From Dacryopinax spathularia (lineage: Eukaryota > Basidiomycota > Dacrymycetes > Dacrymycetales > Dacrymycetaceae): a stretch of 64,000 nucleotides of DNA. Below, piece by piece: positions 1 through 10,350 of this stretch. Within the stretch, counting starts at the first letter, position 1, and every line of letters starts with the position of its first letter. The position numbers were made by a program, and so were the translations under genes. The stretch spans positions 1,116,001-1,180,000 of the forward strand of contig JBBPFI010000002.1 in assembly GCA_037974965.1 (NCBI GenBank), written 5' to 3'. The notes below the pieces were generated by a model. The model did not search any database, was not told where the DNA came from, and worked only from the letters and a program-made list of their open reading frames with translations.

Positions 1-1793
1 TGTATTCCATGGCGTTGTCCCCTGGCTCTTCGAACATCCTGCGTGGAACGACCTCATGAGCTTCAACGCCATCAATGAGATGTGGGCATCTGAGGGACGC
101 GATGTAAGTTCTCTGGCTTTGCTGGGGCAAAATCAAGAGCTGAATTTCAACGTAGATTTTCTACACGCACGCCCTCTGGATGGGTAACTTCTTCTTGCGT
201 CCCGGCCGCTGGACCTTTGGTGCGGAGGGCGAGAGCTACAAAGAGATCTTTGACTGGCGCTTCATGCGCATCTGTACCGATGTTTTTCTCGAGTGGCAAG
301 AGGCGCTCACAACATGGGTCGAGAACCCCCTTCGCAAGGCCACGGAGAAGTTCAAGGACAGGTACTCCGCCCGCATTATCAAGCGCTGCGTTGATATCTA
401 CTGCACTCAAGACCCGTCGTCCCTCCCGTTTTTCGTTCCGGCAAATCACTTCAACTTTGGCGACCAATTCGTGCAGGTCATCAAGGAGTTCTTCCTGCAA
501 TTCCCTCAAGCAATTATCCTGACTCCGCGAATCATTTCGACCATGAGCAAATATCTGGACACCTTCGAGGACATCTTCAAGGAGGTAAGAAATCAACAAC
601 TGAATTTCGATGTTGATTTTGACTGGCTCTAGGTCGCTCGCTGGGTGGTACCAGTCTACAAGCGCGTAAGCAAAGGTACTGGGTCTCAAGCTGATGGCGC
701 CCGTCCACCCACATTCGCTGTCCTGCATGCCCAGAAGCGGCTTCTGAACCGAGATAACGATGCTCTGCTGGATGCGTACATTACCTACGTAAGTCAATGA
801 CATGGTTACGCTCCTTCCATAAGCTGACAAGGACCAATAGTTCGCCAATTCCCTAAGCCCTTACACCTGGATTGTTCCCTCTCTCATTATGCGCCGCGCC
901 CTTTCCTACGTCTACAGCGTCAAGCTGAATGCTGTCCGGTACGGGAAGCCCTCACCTGTGTCCAAGGGCGATCTTCGCAAACATATTACACCCTGGGTGC
1001 GATGGAAGCTTCGATGCTGGCAGGATCCCCAGCATGCAGAGCGAGAAGAAGCACCGTCCGTCCACCCTCTTTTGCAGGAATGGTGGCCTATTATCCAGGC
1101 GTCACTTGACTACCGCGATGTGGACTGGATAGGCAAGAAGGAAGGGCAGTCCTCTCGGATCGAGCCAATCATCATGAAGATTATGGATGCTCACACGACA
1201 GCCATGGAGTACTTCCCTCTGTTGTTAACGGATCCGGACTGGTACGAAACGTACATCGAGGCAACGACGTATATCTTGCCATCCGATACCGAACTTGACC
1301 CCAAGGACCTAGCGCTTGGTTATGCGCACAACGCACCAGGCGTTCCTCCCTATCCCCCTACCGAGGAGAATGCACTGAAGGTCCCCGATGACTTCTTGGA
1401 CGTGTTTGAGCAACTGCGTGCGTGATATTGTCCAGGTTCCCTGCCATGCTAACAAGAATAACCAGGGGAGCTCGATCGCCTTCCCCCCGAGTTCGAGAAT
1501 AAACGGGAACCTGAGACCGATCGCCTGAAAGGGCTTGTCAACGAACACGTCCTCAACACCATTCCTGAGCAATCCAGAACTTTTGCTTCCCAGCTTTTCG
1601 AAGCTGTACGTGTGATGTTCTTTCTGTACAGCTGGTGCTAACCTCTGAACAGGCCATTCAGAAGGTGGTACAACACCAGCTTCAGCGCGAGATGGATATT
1701 CAATTGGGCCTTCAGCCTGAGGTGGCTCCTTCCGCACGCCAGCGGGGCATTTTCAAGAAACAGCAACGTATTCGCGCGCGCCCCAGGATGTAA
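1..1793 (+). CDS. Unrecognised protein, 5' end outside window
   Basis: I do not recognise this protein. The frame is open from the window edge and can be spliced as exons 1-103, 156-584, 633-788, 841-1417, 1466-1605 and 1653-1793, each bounded by GT..AG with the frame kept, ending in TAA at 1791-1793. The product (over 500 residues here) is rich in Trp, Phe and Tyr, has no clear membrane segment or repeat, and ends in a basic Arg/Lys-rich tail. No catalytic motif was seen. The first two introns (52 and 48 bases) are largely made of a small palindromic repeat that recurs downstream of the gene. The neighbour at 2143 is convergent. It may be a lineage-specific gene. Confidence 0.6.
129..620. 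repeat. Two ~31-base palindromic repeats in introns
   Basis: Copies lie at 129-160 and 590-620. The shared pattern is AAATCAAC, a short centre containing GAA, then GTTGATTT, so the two arms are inverted repeats. The first copy overlaps the 3' splice site of intron 104-155. The second fills most of intron 585-632, starting just after the GTAAG donor. Two more copies lie at 2013-2113. Confidence 0.6.
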
Positions 1794-2012
1794 TGTTTCT
1801 CTGTACTCCCGATTAGTCTGTCCCACCTTCATGTCCCGAAATCGAGTGTTTCTATATCCGCGTAGTTCTAGTGTCTGCCAATGAATGTCATGAGCCTATA
1901 TCGTAATGACCGCCACAATCACGTGAATGATATCCAAAGCACATGAATGATATGATCATTACCCATTTGGGAAACTACGCTACTTACAAGGGAAAATGGA
2001 ACTACAGCTGAG

Positions 2013-2113
2013 AAATCAACATCCGAAATAAGCTGTTGATTTTCGCTTTGAAGTGATTAGCGGCTTCTAGGTATATCTACCAAAATCAACAGCGGAAATC
2101 TGGCGTTGATTTT
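2013..2113. repeat. Two more copies of the palindromic repeat, intergenic
   Basis: Copies at 2013-2043 and 2082-2113 have the same inverted arms (AAATCAAC / GTTGATTT) as the intronic copies at 129-160 and 590-620. The copy at 2082-2113 has perfect 9-base arms AAAATCAAC / GTTGATTTT. They sit in the 349-base gap (1794-2142) between convergent genes. Nothing else was seen in that gap. Confidence 0.6.
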
Positions 2114-3799
2114 GCCTTGGCAGTGAAGACGATCAGGATCTACTATAGCTTTCCGTTTGTTGCAAACGCCTGAGTGTCATAACGTGCATAGTTCAGCAGA
2201 AGAATTGCTGTTCCACGGGGTAGCTTTGGTGATGAAGTAGGACCATATGCATCTAGTAGCTCGTCCACGTTCGAGAGAGCTGCCAACTCATTCAGTCGAT
2301 AAAAGCCAGCTGAATTCAAGCCTTCCAGGAACTGCAAGAATGACCGACTATCCTGAGTTCGAGCTGGACTGCCACCGACATGCTCTTCCAACCAGTCTTT
2401 GATCATTGGATAGCGAATCGAATTGTTGATGACATTACGAGATCCTGGATCTTGCGGCACCATAGAGAAGCCAGGGAAGGGTGTAGGTGCGCCCCACATT
2501 GGCGCTGTCCATGGCGGCGACATTGGAGCAAGAGCCGAAGGTGGAAAGAAAGGCACAGAGGGATTTTGCATAGTTGAAGCCGGGGGAAGCTCATCTGCAC
2601 GCACAGGCCGACGTGCTTGACGCACAGGTCCCTCAGGACGCCGACTGCCGCTGAGAGTGATCCATTTATCAAGAAGGTTCTTGGGTGGTTGACTTTCGGT
2701 AATATCTGGAACCTTGCGTTGCTGCAATGTCATCGTTAGTGTCACAGTACTCCCAGCACGTAGGAAAGCTCAACCTACCAAGGCAAGGTTCCACAATGAC
2801 CAGTCTGCATCGGAAGGCTCATGATGAATACCCCCAGGAAGAAGGACGTCTGGACGGCCGTGCAGATGACAATGGTTTGCACTCTTCAAGAGGCGGAATT
2901 GTTGGGCATCGAGGACGGCACTTTTGGCCTGTTCTTCATCGCTATCATCGCTTCCTAGTGACGTTGTCCTCTTCTTCTTCTTGGACTATGGAATCATTAG
3001 AAGGGAAACAACTATATTTGCCGAAAAGCTCACCTTCCCTTTCTCTTTCTTCGTTTCAGCCTTGGCGTTGGACCCGGAGTTGTTTGTGTTCGTAAGAATG
3101 ACATATACTTTTGTCGGAGTCGCGCGCTTGGGCATCGGAGGTGGTTTTGAGCCACTAGCACTTGCTTTCTTGGCCAGCTTGGTCCAAGCAGTATGGGCTC
3201 GTGAGTAGGCTTGGTCGACTTTGCTGATTTCTTTCTCCGTGTTGCTTCTCCACTGCTGGACCATACCGATGAATGTCGCAGGTGAATCCAGCAATACAGG
3301 CATCTCTTTTACCTTTGCAGTGGACAAGGTATAGGCCAGCGAAAGTCCTTCGGGAAAGAGGTCGAGAAGCTTGCCGACCTCGTTACGCAGTGCTTTCAAT
3401 CCTTTATCGGACGAAAGCGTGAAGAGACGTGCGGCAGAGCCGACCATGATCTTGTAGGGAATGGATTCTTGATGACAATTAGCATAGATCAACTTAGCAA
3501 GGTAAGAAAGACGTACCGATCTCTTCCTCCTCAGGCTTCCCATCGCTTGCCGTGTCCTCAATATAGGCTGACAATACTCCAGACTCCTCGAATGTTTCTT
3601 CCATCTCAATGTCAACCCTTTCCGGATCATGCGGCTCGATATTCTCCTGAGTTGAGTCGGCGGAGAGTGCTCCATCGGCTTTCCTTTTCTTGGCAGATGT
3701 TCTTCCCTCTTGTTTCGTAGCCGGTACGCCTTGGGGAAATGTGAGGGAAGAGTCCGGGGTTAGGTTGCTCTCGACCTGTGTGCGTGTTACAAGACCTTG

Positions 3800-4513
3800 T
3801 GTCAGGGGACGTACCTTTTTCGGCCTTGGAGCCTAGCCCCTTCCTTGCTTCCATGCCTTCCCGAACACCTGGTCATCGGATTCCCTGGTTATCTCCACCG
3901 ATCTATCGGGATTAGCACTATCCCCAGTGCCGCTCAGGAACCAAGAAGCATGGTCGGCACAATGACGCGCCGCACATACTGTTTCAACCCCTGACGCCGC
4001 CCATGCCCTTGTGGCCACTCATGCCATTGTGGCCACCGATCACTAGCTTCTCTGCCTTACCGCCGCCGTAGCATGGGGTTACCCGCCATCACCGCCGATG
4101 CCAAGGTCCTGGGCCACCGGCAACTGGCAACCACCGGTGCATTCCATGGGCCGCCGGTACCTTCCGGAATACTGGAGCGCAGCCTTGTAGTAAGTGACGC
4201 TTACTCATCAAGCGCAGCCTCGGTCCTAGTATATGCCGGCACCTTCCGCCATAGGGCGTAGCCACACCTCTGGATTATGCCGGTAGGTTCCCTAGGCAGG
4301 CGCTGCCACAGTTACTGTAGGGTATAAATAGACGGCCTGTAAGGCCTAAGGCTCCTCAGATCCGGTCTCTGAGGATTTCCACCACTGTAACTCCTAGGCA
4401 CTCGATCTCACTATCCACTCTACTCTTATCCTCTACACCCTCTACTCTACTCCAATCGCTATCCTGTCTCTCTGTCACCCGCAGTAGCCTTGTTATTGTG
4501 GTGTGCCCTCACA
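3800..4513 (+). repeat. 5' LTR
   Basis: 714 bases, beginning TGTCAGGG and ending CCCTCACA, so the termini form an imperfect inverted repeat with the TG..CA ends standard for LTRs. It contains a TATA box at 4323-4330 and a CT-rich downstream part. It appears identical to 10351-11064. Confidence 0.95.
4323..4368 (+). promoter_or_regulatory. LTR core promoter and probable transcript start
   Basis: TATAAATA at 4323-4330 is a strong TATA box. A start about 30 bases downstream would fall near 4353-4358, and AGATCCGGTCT at 4358-4368 is the exact reverse complement of the sequence just inside the LTR (4516-4526). The same TATA box recurs in the 3' LTR at 10874-10881. The transcript start is inferred from spacing only. 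Confidence 0.6.
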
Positions 4514-4515
4514 GA

Positions 4516-4526
4516 AGACCGGATCT
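4516..4526 (+). other. Primer-binding site, probably self-primed
   Basis: AGACCGGATCT begins two bases after the 5' LTR. It does not start with the TGG expected for complementarity to a tRNA 3' CCA end. Instead it is a perfect 11-base complement of AGATCCGGTCT at 4358-4368, close to the expected RNA 5' end. The Tf1/sushi group of Gypsy elements primes reverse transcription in this way, from the folded 5' end of its own RNA. Confidence 0.65.
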
Positions 4527-4580
4527 CTCGACAACAACCCTACTGCACCACTCGACTCGACTCGACAACCACCAACACAC

Positions 4581-5588
4581 ATGACGACTCCTACACCCAC
4601 TGCTGCTGCTGATCCTGCGGTGACCCAGGGCACTGTCCCAGTCGCTCCAGCATTCGCAGCAAGCGCTACCATTCCACCTAACCCGGCACAACAACTGTCA
4701 ACCCTTACGGAAACGCTGGAAGCACTACAGGCACGCATTGCCCAGCTGGAAGGCAACCCAACGACCACTCGGGAACCTCGCGTGGCAACCCCAGACGTCT
4801 TTGATGGCAATCGTGCCAAGGCAGCCACCTTCCTACGCCAGCTGCACCTGTACTTCCATGCACGCCCATCGGAATTTGCAACCCCACGAGAGCGCATCAT
4901 CTTTTCACTCTCCTACATGAGGGGAGGCACGGCAGGCACTTGGGCAGATCGGGTAGCCATGTACAACCTGGATCCCAACCCTGATCACCCAGAGACGCTT
5001 GTCTACACCACCTGGGAGGCCTTCAAGGATGCCTTTGACAAAGCCTTTGTCGACCCCGACCCGGAAGGCTCTGCACGCTTTCGCATGGAGCATCTCAGCC
5101 AAGGGACCAAGACAGCTGATGAGTACATCGCTGCCTTTCAAGAACTGGTCCCATGCACTGGCTACAACGATGTTGCTCATATTGAAAGGTTCGAGCGTGG
5201 CCTCAACCGCACCTTGGCCAGCAAGATATATGCACTGCCCGAAATGCCTACAACTCTGGATGGGTGGTACAAGTATGCCCTTCGTTTCGACCACCAGCAG
5301 CGCAAGCTGGATGCTCGTAAACCGGTTACTGGCCAACCCGCGCGGTTCACTCGTACCTTCAACCGCCCTTTCAACCTGAACTCCCCTGCACCTCGACCTG
5401 CGCCACCGCCACGTCCAGCCAGCCCTCCTCTGCACCCTGGAGAGCCCATGGACATTGACTCCAACCGTCGCACTGGTCGCAGGATCACCTGCTACAATTG
5501 TGGCCAACCAGGACACATCAGCCGTAACTGCCCCAAGCCTCGTCAGGCTCGTAGCAGCCGACAATGCCATAGAGCCTGGACCACTTGA
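4581..5588 (+). CDS. Retrotransposon Gag
   Basis: Gag forms the particle and binds the element's RNA. I chose the ATG at 4581, since the frame upstream has no ATG and runs back into the LTR. The protein has a Thr/Pro/Ala-rich N-terminus, a short coiled-coil segment around residue 40, a central retrotransposon Gag region and a Pro-rich linker. A single CCHC zinc knuckle (CYNCGQPGHISRNC) lies near residues 304-317. The frame ends at TGA 5586-5588, shortly after the knuckle. A Gag-like acidic tail continues in the +1 frame to 5700, so the end of gag seems to have shifted frame in this copy. It is in the same frame as pol but separated from it by stops. Confidence 0.85.
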   Translation: MTTPTPTAAADPAVTQGTVPVAPAFAASATIPPNPAQQLSTLTETLEALQARIAQLEGNPTTTREPRVATPDVFDGNRAKAATFLRQLHLYFHARPSEFATPRERIIFSLSYMRGGTAGTWADRVAMYNLDPNPDHPETLVYTTWEAFKDAFDKAFVDPDPEGSARFRMEHLSQGTKTADEYIAAFQELVPCTGYNDVAHIERFERGLNRTLASKIYALPEMPTTLDGWYKYALRFDHQQRKLDARKPVTGQPARFTRTFNRPFNLNSPAPRPAPPPRPASPPLHPGEPMDIDSNRRTGRRITCYNCGQPGHISRNCPKPRQARSSRQCHRAWTT

Positions 5589-5700
5589 CGCAGAGGCTGT
5601 CAAGGCCATCCTGTGTGAAGAGATTGGCAAGATCCTCTTACAGAACAAGGCCCTTCCTGCGCCACCCAAGGAGGATGAATCAACCAAGGAGGATTTTTGA
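5560..5700 (+). other. Out-of-frame Gag tail and gag-pol junction
   Basis: In the +1 frame relative to gag this stretch encodes an acidic helical segment (AADNAIEPGPLDAEAVKAIL and onward) ending at TGA 5698-5700 within GGATTTTTGA. The pol frame is -1 to this tail and open from 5679. A -1 slip on the run of five T at 5694-5698 would join the tail to pol. No slip is apparent that joins main gag to the tail, so a one-base change near 5550-5570 is the simplest reading. Confidence 0.5.
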
Positions 5701-8700
5701 AACGGTCGACCAAGAAGGACACATTGCGTTCGACCAATCGTTATGCAGTACTGGCTCAACCCACAATAGGCACCTCCTTCGATACACCTGATAATGATGA
5801 TGCCATTATGCCCATGAGCCAGGCTGCTACTGTGTCCAAACCCTCCTCGGCAGTGGATTCACCCCTACCACCCAAGATCTACATCCGATCCGCCTCTCTC
5901 CCTCGATCCACAGAACTCCACCTCGGTCTACGCGCATTGGACTCAGGTGAATACTTCACCACCTCCGCACTCCTTGATTCAGGAGCAACGGGAATGTTTA
6001 TTGACTCGGAATATGTCAAACTACGCAACCTCACCACGCGACGCCTACCCAGGGCAGTACCCATCTACAACATCGACGGCACCTTAAATGAGAGTGGCTC
6101 CATTCGAGAAGAGGTAGACCTCATCATGAAGTTCCAAGAACATACGGAACGTACCACCTTCCAGGTCACCAATCTGGGCCACCATACGGTTATTGTGGGG
6201 CACACCTGGCTGCGGCACCATAACCCTGAAATCAACTGGGCTACCGGACAAGTTAGCATGTCTCGTTGCCCAACCCAATGCAAGGCCGGAGCCAGCACCA
6301 CCCTTCAGCAGCGTCCGTTGACTCCCTCTACACAGGTGCTCTTCGCGCTGGACACCACTGAAGCAGAAGAGGCCCCAGAACCCTCGCTCCCAAACCTGGC
6401 CAAGGGTGATCGCCTCCTCGTGGCCTGGCTGCCACCTCTACCCCAAGCTATTCGAGCCACTGAAACCGCCTCTACCCGACTGGCCGCAGAAGAGGCCAAG
6501 CACCACCAGCAAGAAGAAAGTTTTGAAGCCCTGGTCCCACGCGAATATCAAGACTACCGCGACGTCTTCTCCAAGGAATCCTTTGATGAACTGCCCGAGC
6601 ACCGTCCATGGGACCATGCCATCGAGCTGAAGCCTGGCTCAGAACCCAAGGGCTCTCGAGTCTACCCATTATCCCTGGATGAGCAAAAGGAACTGGACGA
6701 GTTCCTGCGAGAGAACTTGGCCACTGGCCGCATCCGACCCTCGAAATCACCCATGGTGGCCCCTGTCTTTTTTGTCAAGAAGAAGGATGGCCGACTGCGC
6801 CTCGTACAGGACTACCGGAAACTCAATGAGATGACCATCAAGAACCGGTACCCAATACCGCTGATCTCCGACCTGGTCAACCAGCTGCGCCATGCCCAAT
6901 TCTTCACCAAGCTGGACATACGCTGGGGATACAACAACATCCGCCTCAAGGAGGGCGATGAGTGGAAGGCAGCCTTTCGAACCAACCGTGGCCTGTTTGA
7001 GCCGTTAGTGATGTTCTTTGGACTCACTAACAGCCCAAGCACCTTCCAGACCATGATGAACGACATCTTCCGGGATCTGATTGATGCAGGACGCATTGTC
7101 GTCTACCTAGATGACATCCTCATCTTTTCAGAAACCCTAGAAGAACATCGCCAGACGGTTCGTGACGTGCTGGAAGTCTTGCGACAGCACAAGCTCTACC
7201 TTCGACCCTCCAAGTGCGAATTCCACAAGGAGACCATTGAATATCTGGGCCTGATCATCGGAAGAGGCACCGTCGCTATGGATCCTGTCAAAGTGGAAGG
7301 CGTTTCTAAGTGGCCAACCCCTACAAATGTCACAGAAGTCCAATCATTCATTGGATTCTGTAACTTCTATCGTCGTTTCATTCGGGACTTCTCCACCATT
7401 GCACGACCACTGCACGACCTCACCAAGAAGGAAACCACCTTTGTCTGGGGACTGAAACAGCAAGAGGCCTTCGACCACCTCAAGCGCGCGATTACCTCTC
7501 ACCCCGTATTGGCCTTCCCAAATGAAGACAGGCCTTTTCGGGTTGAAGCGGACAGCTCAGACTATGCCACGGGGGCTGAGCTCTCACAGCTGGGGGACGA
7601 TGGCAAATGGCATCCCATTGCGTTCATGTCCAAGAGCCTCTCACCGACGGAGCGCAATTATGACATCCACGACAAGGAGCTCCTGGCCATCATTCGTGCT
7701 CTGGAAGAATGGAGACATTTCCTGGAGGGGGCCAAGCATCAATTCGAGATCTACACCGACCATCAGAACCTCAAGTACTTCACCACGGCTCAGAAACTCA
7801 CCAGGCGACAAGCACGATGGTCATTATTCCTCTCGCGATTCGACTTTGTCTTGATCCATCGGGCAGGAAAGCAGAGTGGCAAACCAGATGCCCTCTCGAG
7901 ACGAGCGGACCATAAGAGGGGGGAGAGCGACAACCAAGACCAAATTTTGCTTCGCCCTCAATGGTTCAAGATTGCCGCTGCCCAGCGTGGTCACACACTC
8001 ATCAACGGATCTGAACGGGACCTGCTTCGTGAAATTCGAAACTGCAAGGACCAAGATGAAGCAGTTGTCAAAGCGATTGCAGAGCTGAAGCAAGGGGCTA
8101 CCAACCGCCTCATTGGCTCGGAATGGGCAGAAGAATCAGGACTTATCCTCTTTAGAGGAAAGGTCTATGTGCCCAAGAACGACCAACTGCGAACCAAGAT
8201 CGTACGACTCCACCATGATACGCCGATTGCAGGCCACCCAGGACGATGGAAAACCCTTGAACTGGTCTCTCGGAATTACTGGTGGCCCAACATCAGCCGC
8301 TTTGTAGGCCGCTATGTGGCCACCTGCCATGCTTGCAACCGAACCAAGGTCTATCCCCAAGCACCAGCCGGCAGTCTCATGCCCAACCGGATCCCTACCA
8401 GGCGCTGGCAATGCGTCACCACCGATCTGATCACTTCCCTGCCTCCATCCCAGGGCTATGATGCTATCTTTGTAGTCGTTGATCGACTCACAAAGCAGGC
8501 CCACTTTGCACCAACTCAGAACGAAGTCTCTTCAGTGGGTATTGCTCGGCTCTTTCGGGACCATGTCTGGCGATATCATGGCCTCCCAGAGGAAGTTATC
8601 AGTGATCGGGGCACCCAATACATCTCAGCCTTCATGCGGGAGCTCAATACCCTGCTCGGCATCAAGACCTCTGCCTCAAGCGCCTATCACCCACAGACAG

Positions 8701-9590
8701 ATGGTCAGACAGAGAGGGTCAATCAGGAGATAGAGCAGTACCTCCGCCTCTTTGTCAACTATCGTCAGGATGACTGGGTGGAGTGGCTGCCACTTGCAGA
8801 ATTTGCCTACAACAACCGCATCCAGGCCTCGACACGCATGTCACCCTTCATGGCCAACTATGGACAGAACCCTCGCATGGGCACAGAGCCCCCACGTGAC
8901 TCGCCTATTGAAGGAGTCAATGACTTCCTGGAGCACATGAGCAAGCTGCAAGATGAGTGCTCAGCCGCTCTGAAGCAAGCAGCCGAGGATATGGCACGGT
9001 TCTATGACAGTCACCATGGGCCTACTCCCTCTTACAAACCAGGCGATAAGGTCTGGCTGGACTCGCACAACATCAAGACAACTCGCCCAGCCAAGAAACT
9101 GGATGACAAGTGGTTTGGTCCCTTCGAAGTCCTGGAGAGGGTCAATCCCAATGCCTATCGACTCAAGCTCCCGACCAGCTTCCTGATACACCCAGTCTTT
9201 CATGTCAGCAAGCTCCGTCCATATCAGGAAAGCGACCTGCCAGGACGACATCAAGAGAAGCAACCACCACCAGCGGTCATTGAAGATGGAGTTCCCCAAT
9301 GGGAGCTAGAGCGGATTGATGACAGTCGCCTACGGCGTGGAAAACTGGAGTACCTGGTCAAATGGAAGGGATACCCCAACTCGGAGCGCACTTGGGAACC
9401 GGAAGCTCAGCTTCGTGAAGACGCACCCAAGGCTGTCAGGGAGTTCCATGCCAGGCACCCCTCTGCTCCATCCCGCATTTCAGCCCTATCTTTCGACCGA
9501 CTCCCTTTTCGGCAACTGGAGAACTTCACAGAATCGCCCAAGAAGGTCTTGTTCGACTGGACTCAAGGCCGCCTATCGCCACAGCTCTGA
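5697..9590 (+). CDS. Retrotransposon Pol: PR-RT-RH-INT-chromodomain
   Basis: A polyprotein of about 1297 codons without a stop. There is no ATG near its start, so it is probably made by frameshifting from gag. Numbering from 5697, the aspartic protease has DSGATG near residues 94-99. Reverse transcriptase carries LDIRWGYNNI and the YLDD catalytic box near 469. RNase H has VEADSSDYATG and YTDHQNL. Integrase has an HHCC zinc finger (HHDTPIAGH, then CHAC) near 845-885 and a D..D-35-E core (TTDLI, ISDRGTQY, QTDGQTERV) near 909-1005. A GPF motif follows. A chromodomain (EYLVKWKGYPNSERTWEPE) lies near 1220-1240. Chromodomains of this branch can bind histone marks and guide integration. All catalytic residues looked for are present, so the enzyme part may be active. 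Confidence 0.93.
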   Translation: MKRSTKKDTLRSTNRYAVLAQPTIGTSFDTPDNDDAIMPMSQAATVSKPSSAVDSPLPPKIYIRSASLPRSTELHLGLRALDSGEYFTTSALLDSGATGMFIDSEYVKLRNLTTRRLPRAVPIYNIDGTLNESGSIREEVDLIMKFQEHTERTTFQVTNLGHHTVIVGHTWLRHHNPEINWATGQVSMSRCPTQCKAGASTTLQQRPLTPSTQVLFALDTTEAEEAPEPSLPNLAKGDRLLVAWLPPLPQAIRATETASTRLAAEEAKHHQQEESFEALVPREYQDYRDVFSKESFDELPEHRPWDHAIELKPGSEPKGSRVYPLSLDEQKELDEFLRENLATGRIRPSKSPMVAPVFFVKKKDGRLRLVQDYRKLNEMTIKNRYPIPLISDLVNQLRHAQFFTKLDIRWGYNNIRLKEGDEWKAAFRTNRGLFEPLVMFFGLTNSPSTFQTMMNDIFRDLIDAGRIVVYLDDILIFSETLEEHRQTVRDVLEVLRQHKLYLRPSKCEFHKETIEYLGLIIGRGTVAMDPVKVEGVSKWPTPTNVTEVQSFIGFCNFYRRFIRDFSTIARPLHDLTKKETTFVWGLKQQEAFDHLKRAITSHPVLAFPNEDRPFRVEADSSDYATGAELSQLGDDGKWHPIAFMSKSLSPTERNYDIHDKELLAIIRALEEWRHFLEGAKHQFEIYTDHQNLKYFTTAQKLTRRQARWSLFLSRFDFVLIHRAGKQSGKPDALSRRADHKRGESDNQDQILLRPQWFKIAAAQRGHTLINGSERDLLREIRNCKDQDEAVVKAIAELKQGATNRLIGSEWAEESGLILFRGKVYVPKNDQLRTKIVRLHHDTPIAGHPGRWKTLELVSRNYWWPNISRFVGRYVATCHACNRTKVYPQAPAGSLMPNRIPTRRWQCVTTDLITSLPPSQGYDAIFVVVDRLTKQAHFAPTQNEVSSVGIARLFRDHVWRYHGLPEEVISDRGTQYISAFMRELNTLLGIKTSASSAYHPQTDGQTERVNQEIEQYLRLFVNYRQDDWVEWLPLAEFAYNNRIQASTRMSPFMANYGQNPRMGTEPPRDSPIEGVNDFLEHMSKLQDECSAALKQAAEDMARFYDSHHGPTPSYKPGDKVWLDSHNIKTTRPAKKLDDKWFGPFEVLERVNPNAYRLKLPTSFLIHPVFHVSKLRPYQESDLPGRHQEKQPPPAVIEDGVPQWELERIDDSRLRRGKLEYLVKWKGYPNSERTWEPEAQLREDAPKAVREFHARHPSAPSRISALSFDRLPFRQLENFTESPKKVLFDWTQGRLSPQL

Positions 9591-10350
9591 TTCCTGCCTC
9601 AACTACAGCACCAGTAGTCATCAAGCAGGCAGAACAGACAGCAGGAAAAGCCCTCCACCCGCACGCACTGGCGACACTGCAGCTTACAGCTCAGACATCG
9701 CTCCCATGCCCATCCCAACCGACCTTCCTCCAGAAACCAACCCACCGCCCATTGCACCCCCGGACGCAGGCGACCAACATCGATATCCCCCAAGTGCTTC
9801 CATCGCTTGGGCACCCGTCGCTTCAGTCTTGGCCGCACCCCTCCAAGACTGGCCAAGATCCTAGTCAAGGGTGAGATCCAGCTCAACGAACGCTAGAGAT
9901 CCAGCACGTACTCGGGACGACACGGGCCACATTCACTCCACGGGTCCCTCAGGCAACAGAAAAGGCAACTCGGCCACTCAGGAAGCCGCACACACTCCTT
10001 CCATCCTACCACGCAGTGGCAACATCGACTCAACCCCTCCTGCGTCTCTCCCCTTGCCAAAAACCGCCCTATTACCAGCTGCAACCAGGCCGTGTTTGGC
10101 AGCCGTGCCAACACCACCTGAGATCGTTCCTTCCAATGCAGGGGCGCCAGCGAGCAGCAAGAGGAGGAGGGGACTAGACAGCCAGTCAGAAGCGGAGCAA
10201 GACAGACGAGGGGTACGCACCCATGTCCATGGTGGTCAAGAGGACAAGAGGTGTCAAGACCCAACTGGCCGAGACACAGTCACCGACTGCTTATCAACAC
10301 TGCCACCACTGCCACGTGCTCTGGGACATAGCACCTTGAGGGGGGGGTGA
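9591..10350 (+). other. Retrotransposon 3' region with polypurine tract
   Basis: 760 bases between pol and the 3' LTR. Open frames on either strand here are Pro/Ser-rich and show no recognised domain, so I treat it as non-coding. The last bases, TTGAGGGGGGGGTGA at 10336-10350, form the polypurine tract that primes plus-strand DNA synthesis, directly against the LTR. Confidence 0.75.

Noticed and set aside
4503-4580. Gag start at 4503
   Set aside because: It would begin at GTG inside the LTR end and translate across the primer-binding site; the first ATG is at 4581.
9591-10350. Open frame after pol as a possible third retrotransposon gene
   Set aside because: Low-complexity Pro/Ser composition with no domain; it ends at the polypurine tract and LTR, so it is more likely the 3' untranslated region.
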